A DNA stretch of 64,000 bases, from contig NZ_JALHRX010000011.1 of the NCBI RefSeq assembly GCF_023952475.1, forward strand, positions 62,001-126,000, written 5' to 3'. The translations under genes were made by a program, and so were the position numbers. This DNA comes from Cupriavidus sp. WGlv3. GTDB taxonomy: Bacteria; Pseudomonadota; Gammaproteobacteria; Burkholderiales; Burkholderiaceae. The notes beneath the pieces were generated by a model. It made no database searches, was not told the origin of the DNA, and saw nothing but the letters and a program-made list of their open reading frames with translations. Every line of letters starts with the position of its first letter. Positions within the stretch are counted from its first letter, which is position 1. Below are positions 36,064-45,304 of this stretch, one piece after another.

Positions 36064-37644
36064 TCAGAACTGATTCATGGTGTTGTCCTTACCCGCCGCC
36101 TTCAGCGCCGCTTCGCCGCTGAAATACTCCTTGTGGTCGTCGCCGATATCCGAGCCCGACATATTCTGGTGCTTCACACAGGCGATGCCCTGACGAATTT
36201 CCTTCCGCTGCACCCCAGCCACATAACCCAGCATCCCCTGGTCACCAAAGTATTCCTTAGCCAGGTTGTCCGTCGACAGCGCAGCAGTGTGGTACGTCGG
36301 CAGCGTAATCAGGTGATGGAAGATCCCAGCTTCACGCGAAGCATCAGCCTGGAACGTACGAATCTTCTCGTCGGCCAGCTTGGCCAGTTCGCTATCGTCG
36401 TATTCCACGCTCATCAGCTGGGCGCGGTCGTAGGCGGAAACGTCCTTGCCCTCGGCCTTCATCGCGTCATACGCTTGCTGGCGGAAGTTCAGGGTCCAGT
36501 TGAACGACGGGCTGTTGTTGTACACCAGCTTGGCATTCGGGATGACCTTGCGGATCTCGCTGACCATGCCGCCGATCTGCGCGATATGCGGCTTTTCGGT
36601 TTCGATCCACAGCAGGTCGGCGCCGTTTTGCAGCGCGGTCACGCAATCCAGCACGCAGCGTGCTTCGCCCGTGCCGGCGCGGAACTGGAACAGGTTGCTG
36701 GGCAGGCGCTTGGGACGCAGCAGCTTGCCGTCGCGCTTGATGATGACGTCGCCATTGCCCAGCTGGTCGGCCGACAGTTCTTCGCAATCCAGGAACGAGT
36801 TGTACTGGTCGCCCAGGTCGCCCGGCTGGCGGGTCACGGCGATCTGCTTGGTCAGGCCGGCGCCCAGCGAGTCGGTGCGGGCGACGATGATGCCGTCGTC
36901 GACGCCCAGTTCCAGGAAGGCGTAGCGGATGGCGCGGATCTTGGCCAGGAAGTCTTCGTGCGGCACGGTGACCTTGCCGTCCTGGTGGCCGCATTGCTTC
37001 TCGTCGGAGACCTGGTTTTCGATCTGGATGCAGCAGGCGCCGGCTTCGATGAATTGCTTGGCCAGCAGGTAGGTCGCTTCGGCGTTGCCGAAACCGGCGT
37101 CGATGTCGGCGATGATAGGCACCACGTGGGTGACGTGGTTGTCGATCTTCTGCTGGATCGCGGCCTTTTCGGCGCCGGTGGCGGCGTCGAGCTGGCGGAA
37201 CAGGCCGCCCAGTTCACGGGCGTCGGCCTGGCGCAGGAAGGTGTACAGCTCGCGGATCAGCGCGCTGACCGAGGTCTTCTCGTGCATCGACTGGTCCGGC
37301 AGCGGGCCGAACTCGGAGCGCAGCGCGGCGACCATCCAGCCGGACAGGTACAGGTAGCGGCGCTCGGTGCTGTTGAAGTGCTTCTTGATGGAAATCATCT
37401 TCTGCTGGCCGATAAAGCCGTGCCAGCAGCCCAGCGACTGGGTGTACTTGGACGGGTCCGCGTCATAGGCGGCCATGTCGGCGCGCATGATCTTGGCGGT
37501 GTACTTGGCGATGTCCAGGCCCGTCTTGAACTTGTTCTGCGCGCGCATGCGGGCAGCGTACTCGGGGTTGATGGCATTCCAGGCGCTGCCCTGGGTTTCT
37601 TTCAAAGCAGCCACTGCCTTGATGTCGTCTTGATACTGGGCCAT
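36064..37644 (-). CDS. aceA: Isocitrate lyase (large-form)
   Basis: 526 residues, the longer isocitrate lyase form known from pseudomonads and burkholderias. It splits isocitrate into glyoxylate and succinate in the glyoxylate shunt. Seen: P-I-I-A-D-I-D-A-G-F-G-N for metal binding, the catalytic loop E-K-Q-C-G-H-Q-D-G-K-V, I-I-V-A-R-T-D-S, W-I-E-T-E-K-P and Y-N-N-S-P-S-F-N-W. The C-terminus is N-T-M-N-Q-F. GC-rich with core-like codon use, unlike the adjacent AT-rich genes, so it is probably native DNA next to the insertion. A palindromic operator candidate lies upstream. Confidence 0.96.
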   Translation of the reverse strand: MAQYQDDIKAVAALKETQGSAWNAINPEYAARMRAQNKFKTGLDIAKYTAKIMRADMAAYDADPSKYTQSLGCWHGFIGQQKMISIKKHFNSTERRYLYLSGWMVAALRSEFGPLPDQSMHEKTSVSALIRELYTFLRQADARELGGLFRQLDAATGAEKAAIQQKIDNHVTHVVPIIADIDAGFGNAEATYLLAKQFIEAGACCIQIENQVSDEKQCGHQDGKVTVPHEDFLAKIRAIRYAFLELGVDDGIIVARTDSLGAGLTKQIAVTRQPGDLGDQYNSFLDCEELSADQLGNGDVIIKRDGKLLRPKRLPSNLFQFRAGTGEARCVLDCVTALQNGADLLWIETEKPHIAQIGGMVSEIRKVIPNAKLVYNNSPSFNWTLNFRQQAYDAMKAEGKDVSAYDRAQLMSVEYDDSELAKLADEKIRTFQADASREAGIFHHLITLPTYHTAALSTDNLAKEYFGDQGMLGYVAGVQRKEIRQGIACVKHQNMSGSDIGDDHKEYFSGEAALKAAGKDNTMNQF

Positions 37645-37753
37645 GTCAGTTTCCTAAGATAAGGCGCGTTTGAGAAAAATCGTTTGGCGTGCCGACCGTG
37701 GGTCGAAGCAAACAGCGTGAACTCATTGTAGGGGGATCCGGCTCCGTTGCGGC

Positions 37754-37799
37754 TATGTCTTATATAAGACATAAGACTTTGTTTTTCCTTTGTTTTCAA
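37754..37799 (-). promoter_or_regulatory. Promoter and palindromic operator of aceA
   Basis: A perfect 20-bp palindrome at 37754-37773 (core ATGTCTTATATAAGACAT) overlaps the -10 box. On the minus strand TTGAAA (37794-37799) and TCTTAT (37771-37776) are 17 bp apart. A further ATAAGAC half-site follows the palindrome. The layout suggests repression by a dimeric regulator, perhaps GntR-like; the regulator is not identified in this window. Confidence 0.55.
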
Positions 37800-38116
37800 T
37801 GAGATAAGTGTGCTTTTTCACAATACGGAACGTTTTTTCGCAAAACGAAAGCGGGCGCGGCGCAGCGCAACATCAAAATCCCACGATGTGAAACGCGCTT
37901 TCAGTGAGCGGGCAAAGGCGGGTTCAGCGCACCGCAAGCCGGCGGCTTCGTCACTTCTCCGCTAAAGCCTCCTGACCCGTCCGCCGTTAACCCTGACAGT
38001 CCCTCATTTCCTAAACAGCACCCAATTCCCCCGCCTTTTCGCGCGAATGGGAATCCCACCCCGCTTCGATAATCCCCGCTGACGAATAGCGGCCTGCCGC
38101 TTCGCACGGAGCGTGG
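37800..38116. other. Intergenic region between aceA and flhB
   Basis: About 315 bp between divergent genes. It includes an AT-rich stretch near 37815-37850, then GC-rich leader sequence of flhB. No gene is visible. I could not identify a sure flagellar class 2 promoter; flhB may also have been fed from the che operon before the insertion separated them. Confidence 0.35.
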
Positions 38117-39259
38117 ATGTCCGAAGAAAGCGATCTCGAGAAAACCGAACCCGCCTCACCCCGGCGCCTGGAAAAGGCGCGCGAGGAGGGGCAGGTGGTG
38201 CGTTCGCGCGAGCTGGCCACGTTCGTGATGCTGATTGCCGGCGTGACCGGCCTGTGGACGCTGGGCGGCCACCTCGGCCGCAGCCTGAACCAGGTGATGC
38301 AGGGCGCGTTGCGCTTTGAGCCGGCCACGGCGTTCGATCCGTCGCGCATGCTGTCGCGCTTTGCGCTGATGGTGTGGGACAGCCTGCTGGCCTTCCTGCC
38401 GTTGCTGCTGCTGTTCGGCGTGGCCGCGCTGTCCGCGCCGCTGCTGCTGGGCGGCTGGGTGTTCTCGGCCAAGTCGTTCGCGCCGCAGTTGTCGCGGCTG
38501 TCGCCGATTGCGGGGCTGGGGCGGATGTTCTCCGCGCATTCACTGGTGGAGCTGCTCAAGGCCGTGGCCAAGTCGCTGTTGGTGGGCGCGGTCGGCGCCT
38601 GGGTGCTGTGGCGCCGCTTGCCCGAGGCCATCGCGCTGATGAATGCGCCGGTGCAGGAGGCGCTGCTGCACATGGTGGACCTGGTGATGTACTGCTGCCT
38701 GGTGGTGTCGCTGTCGCTGCTGGTGGTGGCGGCCATCGACGTGCCGTGGCAGTACTGGGAGTTCTTCAAGAAGCTGCGCATGACCAAGGAAGAGGTCAAG
38801 CAGGAATTCAAGGAGAGCGAGGGCGACCCCCATATCAAGAACCGCATCCGCCAGCAGCAGCGCGCCATGGCGCGCCGCCGCATGATGACGGAGGTGCCCA
38901 AGGCCGATGTGGTGGTGACCAACCCCACCCACTTTGCGGTGGCGCTGCGCTATGAGGAAGGGCGCATGGGCGCGCCGCGCGTGGTGGCCAAGGGCACGGG
39001 CGACGTGGCCGCGCGCATCCGCGCGCTGGCGGCGGAGCACCGCGTGCCGCTGATGTCGGCGCCGCCGCTGGCGCGCGCGCTGCATCGTCATGTGGAACTG
39101 GGCCAGGAAATCCCGGCCGGCCTCTATACCGCCGTGGCCGAAGTGCTGGCCTGGGTCTATCAACTGAAGCACTGGCACTACTCGCAGGGCCCGCAGCCGC
39201 AGGCGCCGGCGGAGCTGCACGTGCCCGATGAACTCGCCGTACCGGAAATGCGCGAATGA
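38117..39259 (+). CDS. flhB: Flagellar export protein FlhB
   Basis: 380 residues. The amphipathic N-terminus has T-E-P-A-S-P-R-R-L-E-K-A-R-E-E-G-Q-V, four membrane segments follow, then a cytoplasmic domain with the autocleavage motif N269-P-T-H. FlhB is the substrate-specificity switch of the flagellar type III export gate. It overlaps flhA by four bases (ATGA). Confidence 0.97.
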   Translation: MSEESDLEKTEPASPRRLEKAREEGQVVRSRELATFVMLIAGVTGLWTLGGHLGRSLNQVMQGALRFEPATAFDPSRMLSRFALMVWDSLLAFLPLLLLFGVAALSAPLLLGGWVFSAKSFAPQLSRLSPIAGLGRMFSAHSLVELLKAVAKSLLVGAVGAWVLWRRLPEAIALMNAPVQEALLHMVDLVMYCCLVVSLSLLVVAAIDVPWQYWEFFKKLRMTKEEVKQEFKESEGDPHIKNRIRQQQRAMARRRMMTEVPKADVVVTNPTHFAVALRYEEGRMGAPRVVAKGTGDVAARIRALAAEHRVPLMSAPPLARALHRHVELGQEIPAGLYTAVAEVLAWVYQLKHWHYSQGPQPQAPAELHVPDELAVPEMRE

Positions 39260-41337
39260 ATGCTCTGAGCAACCTGTTCAACCTGCCCGGCCTGCGCTCC
39301 GCCGGCCAGCTCAAGGCCATGACGGGGCCGCTGCTGATCATCATGATCCTGGGGATGATGATCCTGCCGCTGCCGGCCCTTGTGCTGGACCTGCTGTTCA
39401 CCTTCAATATCGCGCTGGCGATCATGGTGCTGCTGGTCAGCATGTACACGCAGAAGCCGCTGGATTTCGCGGCGTTCCCGGCGGTGCTGCTGTTCACCAC
39501 GCTGCTGCGGCTGTCGCTGAACGTGGCGTCCACGCGCATAGTGCTGCTGGAAGGCCATACCGGCCCGGACGCGGCCGGCAAGGTGGTGGAGGCCTTCGGC
39601 CACTTCCTGGTGGGCGGCAACTTTGCCGTGGGTATCGTGGTGTTCGCCATCCTGGTGGTGATCAACTTCATGGTGATCACCAAGGGCGCGGGGCGGATTG
39701 CGGAGGTCGGCGCGCGCTTCATGCTGGATTCGATGCCGGGCAAGCAGATGTCGATCGACGCCGACCTGAACGCCGGCCTGATCGACGAAGCTGCCGCCAA
39801 GAAGCGCCGCGCCGAGGTGGCGCAGGAATCCGACTTCTATGGCGCCATGGACGGTGCCAGCAAGTTCGTGCGCGGCGATGCGGTGGCGGGGCTGTTGATC
39901 ATGTTTATCAACGTGGCCGCGGGCATGGTGGTGGGCATGGTCCAGCACGACCTGGACTTCGGCACCGCCGTGCACAACTACACGCTGCTGACCATCGGCG
40001 ATGGCCTGGTGGCGCAGATTCCGGCGCTGGTGATCTCCACCGCGGCCGGCGTGATCGTGTCGCGCGTGTCGAACGAGCAGGACGTCGGCGAGCAGCTCAC
40101 CGGCCAGCTCTTCGCCAACCCGCGCGTGCTGTACCTGACCGCGGGCATCATCGGCCTGATGGGCATCATCCCGGGCATGCCGCACTTTGCCTTCCTGCTG
40201 CTGGCGGGCGCGCTGGTGTGGATGGGCCGCTACGTCGCGCGCCGCGCGGCCACGCAGGCGCAGACCAAACAGCGCGAAGAGCGCACCCCGGCGGTGGCGC
40301 AGGAATCGACCGAAGCCAGCTGGGACGACGTCACGCTGGTGGACCCGCTCGGCATGGAGGTGGGCTACCGCCTGATCACGCTGGTGGACCGCGCGCAGGA
40401 CGGCGAGCTGCTGGGCCGCATCAAGAGCATCCGCAAGAAGGTGGCGCAGGAGATCGGCTTCCTGGTGCCGGTGGTGCATATCCGCGACAACCTGGAACTG
40501 AAGCCCAACGCCTACCGCATCACGCTCAAGGGCGTGGAGATCGGCCGCGGCGAGGCCATGCCGGGCCAGTGGATGGCGATCAACCCGGGCCAGGTCAGCG
40601 GCACGCTGCCCGGCGCGGCCACGCGCGATCCCGCCTTCGGCCTGCCGGCGGTGTGGATCGACGCCGGCATCAAGGAACAGGCGCAGGCGTACGGCTACAC
40701 CGTGGTCGATGCCAGCACCGTGGTGGCCACGCACCTGAACCACCTGATCCACATGCACGCGGCCGAACTGCTGGGCCGCCAGGAAGTGCAGGCGCTGCTG
40801 GATCGCATCGCCAAGGATTCGCCCAAGCTGACCGAAGACCTGGTGCCGAAGACGATTTCGCTCACGGCGCTGCAGAAGATCCTGCAGAACCTGCTGGACG
40901 AAGGCGTGCCGATCCGCGACATGCGCACCATCCTCGATGTGGTGGCCGAGCACGCGCCCAAGATCAGCGACCCCAACGAGCTGACCGCGATGGTCCGCGT
41001 GGCGCTGGGCCGCGCCATCACGCAGCAGCTGTTCCCGAACAATGCCGACCTGCAGGTGATCGGCCTCGACGCCGGCCTGGAGCGCGTGCTGTCGCAGGCG
41101 CTGACCAACGGCGGCGGCATCGAGCCGGGCCTGGCCGACGCGCTGCTGCAGCAGACCCAGGGCGCGGTCACGCGCCAGGAGCAGCTGGGCATGGATCCGG
41201 TGCTGCTGGTGCCGTCGCAGCTGCGTCCGCTGATGGCGCGCTTCCTGCGCCGGACCATGCCGCAGCTGCGGGTGCTGTCGCACGCCGAGGTGCCGGACAA
41301 CCGCAATATCCGCATCACCGCCATGATCGGCGCGTGA
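39256..41337 (+). CDS. flhA: Flagellar export gate protein FlhA
   Basis: 693 residues, standard length. Eight membrane segments lie in the first half. The FHIPEP region is seen as F-P-A-V-L-L-F-T-T-L-L-R-L-S-L-N-V-A-S-T-R and the cytoplasmic loop as M-P-G-K-Q-M-S-I-D-A-D-L-N-A-G. The C-terminal half is the chaperone-substrate docking domain. It forms the nonameric export channel together with FlhB. Confidence 0.97.
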   Translation: MNALSNLFNLPGLRSAGQLKAMTGPLLIIMILGMMILPLPALVLDLLFTFNIALAIMVLLVSMYTQKPLDFAAFPAVLLFTTLLRLSLNVASTRIVLLEGHTGPDAAGKVVEAFGHFLVGGNFAVGIVVFAILVVINFMVITKGAGRIAEVGARFMLDSMPGKQMSIDADLNAGLIDEAAAKKRRAEVAQESDFYGAMDGASKFVRGDAVAGLLIMFINVAAGMVVGMVQHDLDFGTAVHNYTLLTIGDGLVAQIPALVISTAAGVIVSRVSNEQDVGEQLTGQLFANPRVLYLTAGIIGLMGIIPGMPHFAFLLLAGALVWMGRYVARRAATQAQTKQREERTPAVAQESTEASWDDVTLVDPLGMEVGYRLITLVDRAQDGELLGRIKSIRKKVAQEIGFLVPVVHIRDNLELKPNAYRITLKGVEIGRGEAMPGQWMAINPGQVSGTLPGAATRDPAFGLPAVWIDAGIKEQAQAYGYTVVDASTVVATHLNHLIHMHAAELLGRQEVQALLDRIAKDSPKLTEDLVPKTISLTALQKILQNLLDEGVPIRDMRTILDVVAEHAPKISDPNELTAMVRVALGRAITQQLFPNNADLQVIGLDAGLERVLSQALTNGGGIEPGLADALLQQTQGAVTRQEQLGMDPVLLVPSQLRPLMARFLRRTMPQLRVLSHAEVPDNRNIRITAMIGA

Positions 41338-41347
41338 GGAGTCAACG

Positions 41348-43687
41348 ATGAGCGTAGCCAAGTTTGTCGCGGCCAACGGCCGCGAAGCCATGCGCCAGGT
41401 GCGCGAAGCCATGGGCCCTGACGCCGTGGTGCTGTCGAACCGCACCGTCGAGGGCGGGGTCGAGATCGTTGCCATGCGCGATACCGATCTGGGCAGCGTG
41501 TCGGCCGGCGCGCAGGTGTATGTGCCGCCCGCACCGGCGCAGGTACCGGCACCTGAGCCCGCCGCCATCGGCGACCTGCGCGGCGAGCTGCAATCGATGC
41601 GCGCGATGCTGGAGCGGCAGCTGGCCGGCATCGGCGCGGCGCCCGGTGTGGCCCCGAGCGCGGCGGCCCACGGCGTGGCCGCGAGCGACCCGCTGCGCGA
41701 ATCGCTGTTCGAATGGATGGTCGGCGCGGGCTTCTCCGGGCAACTGGCGCGTACGCTGCTGGCGCGGCTGCCGCTGGGCTACGACCGGCCCGCGGCCATG
41801 GGCTGGATTCGCGGCGAGCTGGCCAGCAAGCTGCCGGTGCTGGCCGACGAGGACCACCTGTTCGCGCAGGGCGGCGTGCTGGCGCTGGTGGGCCCCACCG
41901 GCGTAGGCAAGACCACCACCACGGCAAAGCTGGCAGCGCGCTACGTGCTGCGCCACGGCGCCGACAAGCTGGCGCTGCTGACCACCGACAGCTTCCGCAT
42001 CGGCGCCCATGAGCAGCTGCGCATCTATGGCGACATCCTCGGCGTGCCGGTGCATGCCGTGAAAGACGCCGCCGACCTGCGCTTCGCGCTGGCGGCGATG
42101 AAAGACAAGCACCTGGTCATCATCGACACCGTCGGCATGAGCCAGCGCGACCGCAGCCTGTCGGAACAGATCGCGATGCTGGCCGGCGTGCCCGCGCCGG
42201 TGCAGCGCGTGCTGCTGCTCAACGGCGCCAGCCACGGCGATACCCTCAATGAAGTGGTGCACGCCTACCGCCATGACGCCGCGCCGGATGGCGGCGGCAT
42301 CGACGGCTGCATCATCAGCAAGCTGGATGAAGCCACGCATCTGGGATCGGTGCTGGACGTGGTGATCCGCCACCGGCTGCCGGTGTTCTATGCCTCCACC
42401 GGGCAGCGCGTGCCCGAGCACCTGGAGTTGGCCAACAGCACCGCGCTGGTCGAGCGCGCCTTCCTGACGCCGCGCCGCGGTTCGGTGTTTGCCGACGCCG
42501 ATGCAGCGCGCCGTGCCGCCGCTGGCGCGTGGGACGAGACCACCGCGCGCGGTGGCGCCACCGACGTGCTGCGCTCGCTGACCGATAGCGCCGACGCGCT
42601 CGGCCAGTGCGTGGCCGAACTCAACGGCGCGGGGCTGGGCTTCGACCTGGCCCGCTCGCTGTGGCAGCAGCGCGGCGCCGGCGCGCCGGCCCTGCGCGCG
42701 ATGTCGCAGCAGGTGCGCGAAGCGGTGTGCCGTGACGTGACGCGCCAGTGCGACCAGTACGTGCTTGCGGTCGCCGCCACGCTGCAGGTGGCCGTGCCGG
42801 GGCGCCGCTCGCCCCAGCCGATCCAGCACACGCTGTGGCTGGCCGACCGCAACGGCATGCCACTGGCCGCCGCCGTCACGCCCACGGGCCGTGCCGGCCA
42901 GCCGCTAGGCGAAGCCGAAGCCGATGCCGCCAACCTGCGCGCCGCGATGAGCGCCGCGCGCAAGGTCGTCAACCTGGCAGAGGCGCTGCCGTCTGCCGCC
43001 ACGCTGGCGCGCTGGCAGCTGGCCGGCGAGCGCTGGGTGTCCAGCGCGCGCAAGACCGCGCGCGTGGTCAGCGCCGGCACCGCGTGGAAGCTGGATGCGC
43101 TGGCGGATACGCTGACCTTCCATGCCGTCGGCGAAGACACCGTGCGCGAGCGCGATGCCGTGCGCTGGCTGGCGACTGCCGACGTGCGCGTGCCGGACAG
43201 CCCGGTGCGCGGCAAGGGCACGCCCGAAGGCGGCATCGACGCCTGCCTGGTGGTGGCCCGCCTGGCCGACCGCGCCACCGGCGAGCTGCTCGATACGCGC
43301 TATCTGCTGTGCGATCCGGCGCTGGCGCAGGATGCCGCGCAGGTGACGCGCTGGGCCTTGTGGACCGATGCGGCCGAGGCGGGCCTGCGCACGCTGCGCC
43401 ACGCCATCGACCATTTCGCGCAGGACGCACGGGATGCGCACGATGCCGCCGCCGTGGCTGCGCTGCAGCTGGGCTTGTCGGTGCTGCGCCTGGAACACGC
43501 GCCCACCGCGGCCGCGCCCGCGTTCCTGGCGCGCCTGGCCGGCCGTGCGGTGCGCCCGGGCGTGCCGGTGCCGGGCACCGTGCTCAATGAAGGCATGGGC
43601 CGCATGCTGGCGTTGCTCGACGTGCTGGAAAACTATCCGGGCCGCGGCAACGCCGCGCCCGCTGCCGCCGCGGAGGCCCTGCAGTGA
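41348..43687 (+). CDS. flhF: Flagellar biosynthesis SRP-like GTPase FlhF, C-terminally extended
   Basis: 779 residues, well above the usual 400-500. A basic N-terminal segment and an N domain precede the G domain with Walker A G-P-T-G-V-G-K-T-T-T-T (about 182-192), T-T-D-S-F-R-I-G-A-H-E-Q-L, I-I-D-T-V-G-M-S and I-S-K-L-D-E-A. The NG core ends near residue 370. The remaining 400 residues are an Ala/Arg-rich region I do not recognise. FlhF normally sets the position of polar flagella with FlhG, encoded immediately downstream with overlapping stop and start. Confidence 0.95.
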   Translation: MSVAKFVAANGREAMRQVREAMGPDAVVLSNRTVEGGVEIVAMRDTDLGSVSAGAQVYVPPAPAQVPAPEPAAIGDLRGELQSMRAMLERQLAGIGAAPGVAPSAAAHGVAASDPLRESLFEWMVGAGFSGQLARTLLARLPLGYDRPAAMGWIRGELASKLPVLADEDHLFAQGGVLALVGPTGVGKTTTTAKLAARYVLRHGADKLALLTTDSFRIGAHEQLRIYGDILGVPVHAVKDAADLRFALAAMKDKHLVIIDTVGMSQRDRSLSEQIAMLAGVPAPVQRVLLLNGASHGDTLNEVVHAYRHDAAPDGGGIDGCIISKLDEATHLGSVLDVVIRHRLPVFYASTGQRVPEHLELANSTALVERAFLTPRRGSVFADADAARRAAAGAWDETTARGGATDVLRSLTDSADALGQCVAELNGAGLGFDLARSLWQQRGAGAPALRAMSQQVREAVCRDVTRQCDQYVLAVAATLQVAVPGRRSPQPIQHTLWLADRNGMPLAAAVTPTGRAGQPLGEAEADAANLRAAMSAARKVVNLAEALPSAATLARWQLAGERWVSSARKTARVVSAGTAWKLDALADTLTFHAVGEDTVRERDAVRWLATADVRVPDSPVRGKGTPEGGIDACLVVARLADRATGELLDTRYLLCDPALAQDAAQVTRWALWTDAAEAGLRTLRHAIDHFAQDARDAHDAAAVAALQLGLSVLRLEHAPTAAAPAFLARLAGRAVRPGVPVPGTVLNEGMGRMLALLDVLENYPGRGNAAPAAAAEALQ

Positions 43688-44490
43688 GCGCCCTCGCCAT
43701 GGACCAGGCCGCGAGCCTGCGCCGCATGCTGGCGCCGCGCACCACGCGCCGCATCGCCGTGCTCGCCAGCGAACGCGGCGCGGGTGCCACGACCGTCGCG
43801 CTGGGTTTGTCGCATGCGCTGGCGCTGCAGGGCGAGCGCGTGCTGCTGGTCGACGAAGACACCAACGCCCGTGCCACGCGCTGGTCCGGCGCCAGGCCGG
43901 CGGGCACGCTGGCTGACGTCCACGCGGGCCGGCTGTCGCTGGAGGCCGCGGCGGGCGTGAGCCCGCAAGGCGTGCTGTCGGTGCTGCCGGCGGGCCGGCC
44001 GGTGCCGGGCGCTGCCTTGCCGCCGGCCGCGACGAACGATTTCCGCAGCGTGCTGGTCGATGCCGGCCTCGACGCCGACGGCGCGCTGTCACCGCTGGCG
44101 GGCGATGCGCATAACGTGCTGGTGGTGATGCGCCCGGAGCTGGCGTCGATCACCGCCGCCTACGCCTGCATCAAGCGGCTGCACCACCTGTATGCGTGGC
44201 GCCAGTTCCACCTGATCGTCAACCTGGCGGCCAGCGAAGCCACGGTGCAGGCCATCCTGCGCAACCTGGCGCGCACCGCCAGCCAGTACCTCGGCGTCGA
44301 AGTGCTGTGCGCGGGCTGGCTGCCGGCGGATCCGCTGGTGGCGCGCGCCGCGCAGCTGGGCCGCTGCGTGGTCGATGCCTTCCCGGCCGCGCCGGCCACC
44401 GCGGCCCTGCGCCGCAGCGCCGGCGGTATCGGCGCCTGGCCGTTGCGCGCGGATGCCGCCGCGCCAGCAGCCGCGCCCGCCATGGCCTGA
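43684..44490 (+). CDS. flhG: FlhG/FleN-type MinD-like protein with degenerate Walker A
   Basis: 268 residues from the GTG at 43684, overlapping the flhF stop; an ATG at 43699 is an alternative. An N-terminal D-Q-A-A-S-L-R-R-M matches the FlhG helix that stimulates the FlhF GTPase. The deviant Walker A, normally K-G-G-V-G-K-T, reads E-R-G-A-G-A-T-T, so both lysines are missing. The V-L-L-V-D-E-D strand follows as usual. It probably still binds FlhF, but ATP-driven membrane dimerisation is doubtful. Confidence 0.9.
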   Translation: MSALAMDQAASLRRMLAPRTTRRIAVLASERGAGATTVALGLSHALALQGERVLLVDEDTNARATRWSGARPAGTLADVHAGRLSLEAAAGVSPQGVLSVLPAGRPVPGAALPPAATNDFRSVLVDAGLDADGALSPLAGDAHNVLVVMRPELASITAAYACIKRLHHLYAWRQFHLIVNLAASEATVQAILRNLARTASQYLGVEVLCAGWLPADPLVARAAQLGRCVVDAFPAAPATAALRRSAGGIGAWPLRADAAAPAAAPAMA

Positions 44491-44587
44491 GCCTGCCAGC
44501 CATGCCACCAGAAACCACCACACCCTGAGCCAGCCGGCACGCAACAGCGTGCCGGTCCAGCCATCCAGCAGTCACGAGAATTGCACC

Positions 44588-45304
44588 ATGTACACGATCC
44601 AGGGAAAGCTCGAACAGGCCGATGTGGTCAAGGCGCACGCCCAGCTGGTGCGCCGCATCGCGCTGCAGCTTGCCGCGCGGCTGCCCGCCAGCGTGCAGAT
44701 CGACGACCTGATCCAGGCCGGCATGATCGGCCTGCTCGACGCCGCCAAGCGCTATGAAGACACCCACGGCGCGCGCTTCGAGACCTACGCCAGCCAGCGC
44801 ATCCGCGGCGCCATGCTCGACGAGGTGCGCGCCAACGACTGGCAATCGCGCAGCCTGCGCCAGTTCACCCGCCGCATCGAACGCACCCAGCGCAACCTGG
44901 AACAGAAGCTCGGCCGCACGCCGATCGACTCCGAAGTGGCCGAGGCCATGGAAATGCCGCTGGACGAATACCAGCTGCTGCTCAACGAGGTCTATGGCTG
45001 CCAGTTGCTGCACTATGAAGACTTCGAGCGTTCCGGCGAAGAAGACTTCCTCGACCGCCACCTCGGCGGCAGCGACGACGGCAACCCGCTGACCGTGCTG
45101 ATGGAAAGCGGCATGCGCCAGGCACTGGTCCGCGCCATCGAGCGCCTGCCCGAGCGCGAAAAGCTGGTGCTGTCGCTGTGCTACGACCAGGAACTGAACC
45201 TGCGCGAAATCGGCGCGGTGCTCGACGTGACCGAATCGCGCGTATGCCAGATCCGCGGCCAGGCCATCAACCGGCTGCGCAGCCAGTTGCGCGGCTTGCT
45301 GTGA
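44588..45304 (+). CDS. fliA: Flagellar sigma factor sigma-28 (FliA)
   Basis: 238 residues from the ATG at 44588. Region 2 has L-I-Q-A-G-M-I-G-L-L-D-A-A-K-R-Y and F-E-T-Y-A-S-Q-R-I-R-G-A-M-L-D-E-V-R. Region 3 and region 4 (L-P-E-R-E-K-L-V-L-S-L-C-Y, E-I-G-A-V-L-D-V-T-E-S-R-V-C-Q-I) follow. It transcribes late flagellar and chemotaxis genes and is held inactive by FlgM, encoded nearby. Its stop overlaps the flhE start by one base. Confidence 0.97.
   Translation: MYTIQGKLEQADVVKAHAQLVRRIALQLAARLPASVQIDDLIQAGMIGLLDAAKRYEDTHGARFETYASQRIRGAMLDEVRANDWQSRSLRQFTRRIERTQRNLEQKLGRTPIDSEVAEAMEMPLDEYQLLLNEVYGCQLLHYEDFERSGEEDFLDRHLGGSDDGNPLTVLMESGMRQALVRAIERLPEREKLVLSLCYDQELNLREIGAVLDVTESRVCQIRGQAINRLRSQLRGLL

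Noticed and set aside
28048..38116. Integrase, tRNA attachment site or insertion-sequence ends flanking the accessory segment
   Set aside because: I looked for direct repeats of att type, a tRNA 3' end and transposase genes, and saw none. The mechanism of insertion is unresolved.
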